From assembly GCA_003152555.1 (NCBI GenBank), contig PMAL01000052.1, positions 24,306-30,416 of the forward strand: a stretch of 6,111 nt of DNA, in the 5' to 3' direction. The first letter of the stretch is position 1, and each line of letters opens with the position of its first letter. Of this stretch, positions 5,820 through 6,111 are shown in pieces. Both the position numbers and the translations under genes were made by a program. Source of the DNA: Acidimicrobiaceae bacterium (lineage in GTDB: Bacteria; Actinomycetota; Acidimicrobiia; Acidimicrobiales; RAAP-2). The notes under the pieces are model-generated. The model was given only the letters and a program-made list of their open reading frames with translations, had not been told where the DNA came from and did not search any database.

Positions 5820-6111
5820 ATGACTTCACTTTCCGTACTTGACCTCGCAACGGTCGCGACCGATTCAACGCCCGCCCAGGCACTTCGAGAAACTACGGAC
5901 ATGGCCCGAGTCGTCGAAAGCCTTGGATATGAGCGGCTATGGGTCGCCGAGCATCACGCGATGGCGGCCATCGCCAGTTCCGCCCCCGCGGTGCTGATGG
6001 CGCACCTGGCCAATGCCACGTCGACGTTGCGAATCGGGTCCGGTGGCGTCATGTTGCCCAACCACTCGCCCCTCGTCGTCGCGGAGCAGTTTGGGACACT
6101 AGAGGCCTTGC
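5820..6111 (+). CDS. LLM-class flavin-dependent oxidoreductase (MsnO8-like), 3' end beyond window
   Basis: The frame starts at ATG 5820 and is open to the window end, giving 97 complete codons of a protein usually around 330 residues. The N-terminus SLSVLDLATVATDSTPAQAL is followed by LGYERLWVAEHH (36-46) and GSGGVMLPNHSPLVVAEQFG (73-92). These are highly characteristic of bacterial-luciferase-like flavin monooxygenases of the MsnO8-like group. Such enzymes are soluble TIM barrels that use reduced flavin supplied by a separate reductase, and their substrates are mostly unknown. The His-His pair at 45-46 and the GGVMLPNHSP loop belong to the active-site end of the barrel. The gene is transcribed away from the membrane protein gene across a 201-base shared upstream region. 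No ribosome binding site is visible, so a leaderless start is likely. Confidence 0.88.
   Translation, partial: MTSLSVLDLATVATDSTPAQALRETTDMARVVESLGYERLWVAEHHAMAAIASSAPAVLMAHLANATSTLRIGSGGVMLPNHSPLVVAEQFGTLEAL

Noticed and set aside
1..6111. CRISPR arrays, insertion sequences, rRNA or tRNA genes
   Set aside because: No regularly spaced repeats, transposase-like frames, terminal inverted repeats or structural RNA signatures were seen.

Overview
The window reads as a bacterial chromosome segment of moderate-to-high GC content. The mix of genes suggests an actinobacterium, possibly Acidimicrobiia-like: a secreted PF03640-type protein, an ERG3-like membrane hydroxylase, DoxX, an MsnO8-like LLM oxidoreductase and a start codon with no visible ribosome binding site. 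This placement is an inference, since no rRNA or other marker gene is present.

Left part (1-1532). A minus-strand gene for a secreted DUF11/DUF7507-type repeat protein runs off the left edge (498 down to 1), with a good ribosome binding site and a possible promoter upstream. Next come about 360 bases without a gene. Then, on the minus strand, lies a decayed copy of the middle of a sterol-desaturase-type gene (about 862-1157). It matches the intact gene at 2672-3742 at roughly 70% of residues but lacks its metal-binding histidine core. A further 375 bases hold no gene but contain three perfect 7-base-arm palindromes.

Centre (1533-4218). A GNAT acetyltransferase gene is split by an apparent single-base deletion near 1616. 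It is followed by a tight plus-strand operon of three genes: a Tat-type exported PF03640 protein, a membrane di-iron hydroxylase of the fatty acid hydroxylase/sterol desaturase superfamily 3 bases later, and a DoxX-family membrane protein whose start overlaps the previous stop by 4 bases. Together they look like an envelope redox or lipid-modifying module. Its substrate cannot be read from the sequence.

Right part (4113-6111). A convergent minus-strand gene encodes a large polytopic membrane protein resembling GT-C-type glycosyltransferases. Its reading frame runs 106 bases into the 3' end of doxX on the opposite strand. A 201-base divergent region follows, with a perfect 15-base palindrome and a -10-like element. 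The final gene is a 3'-truncated LLM-class flavin-dependent oxidoreductase whose start lies directly downstream of that element.
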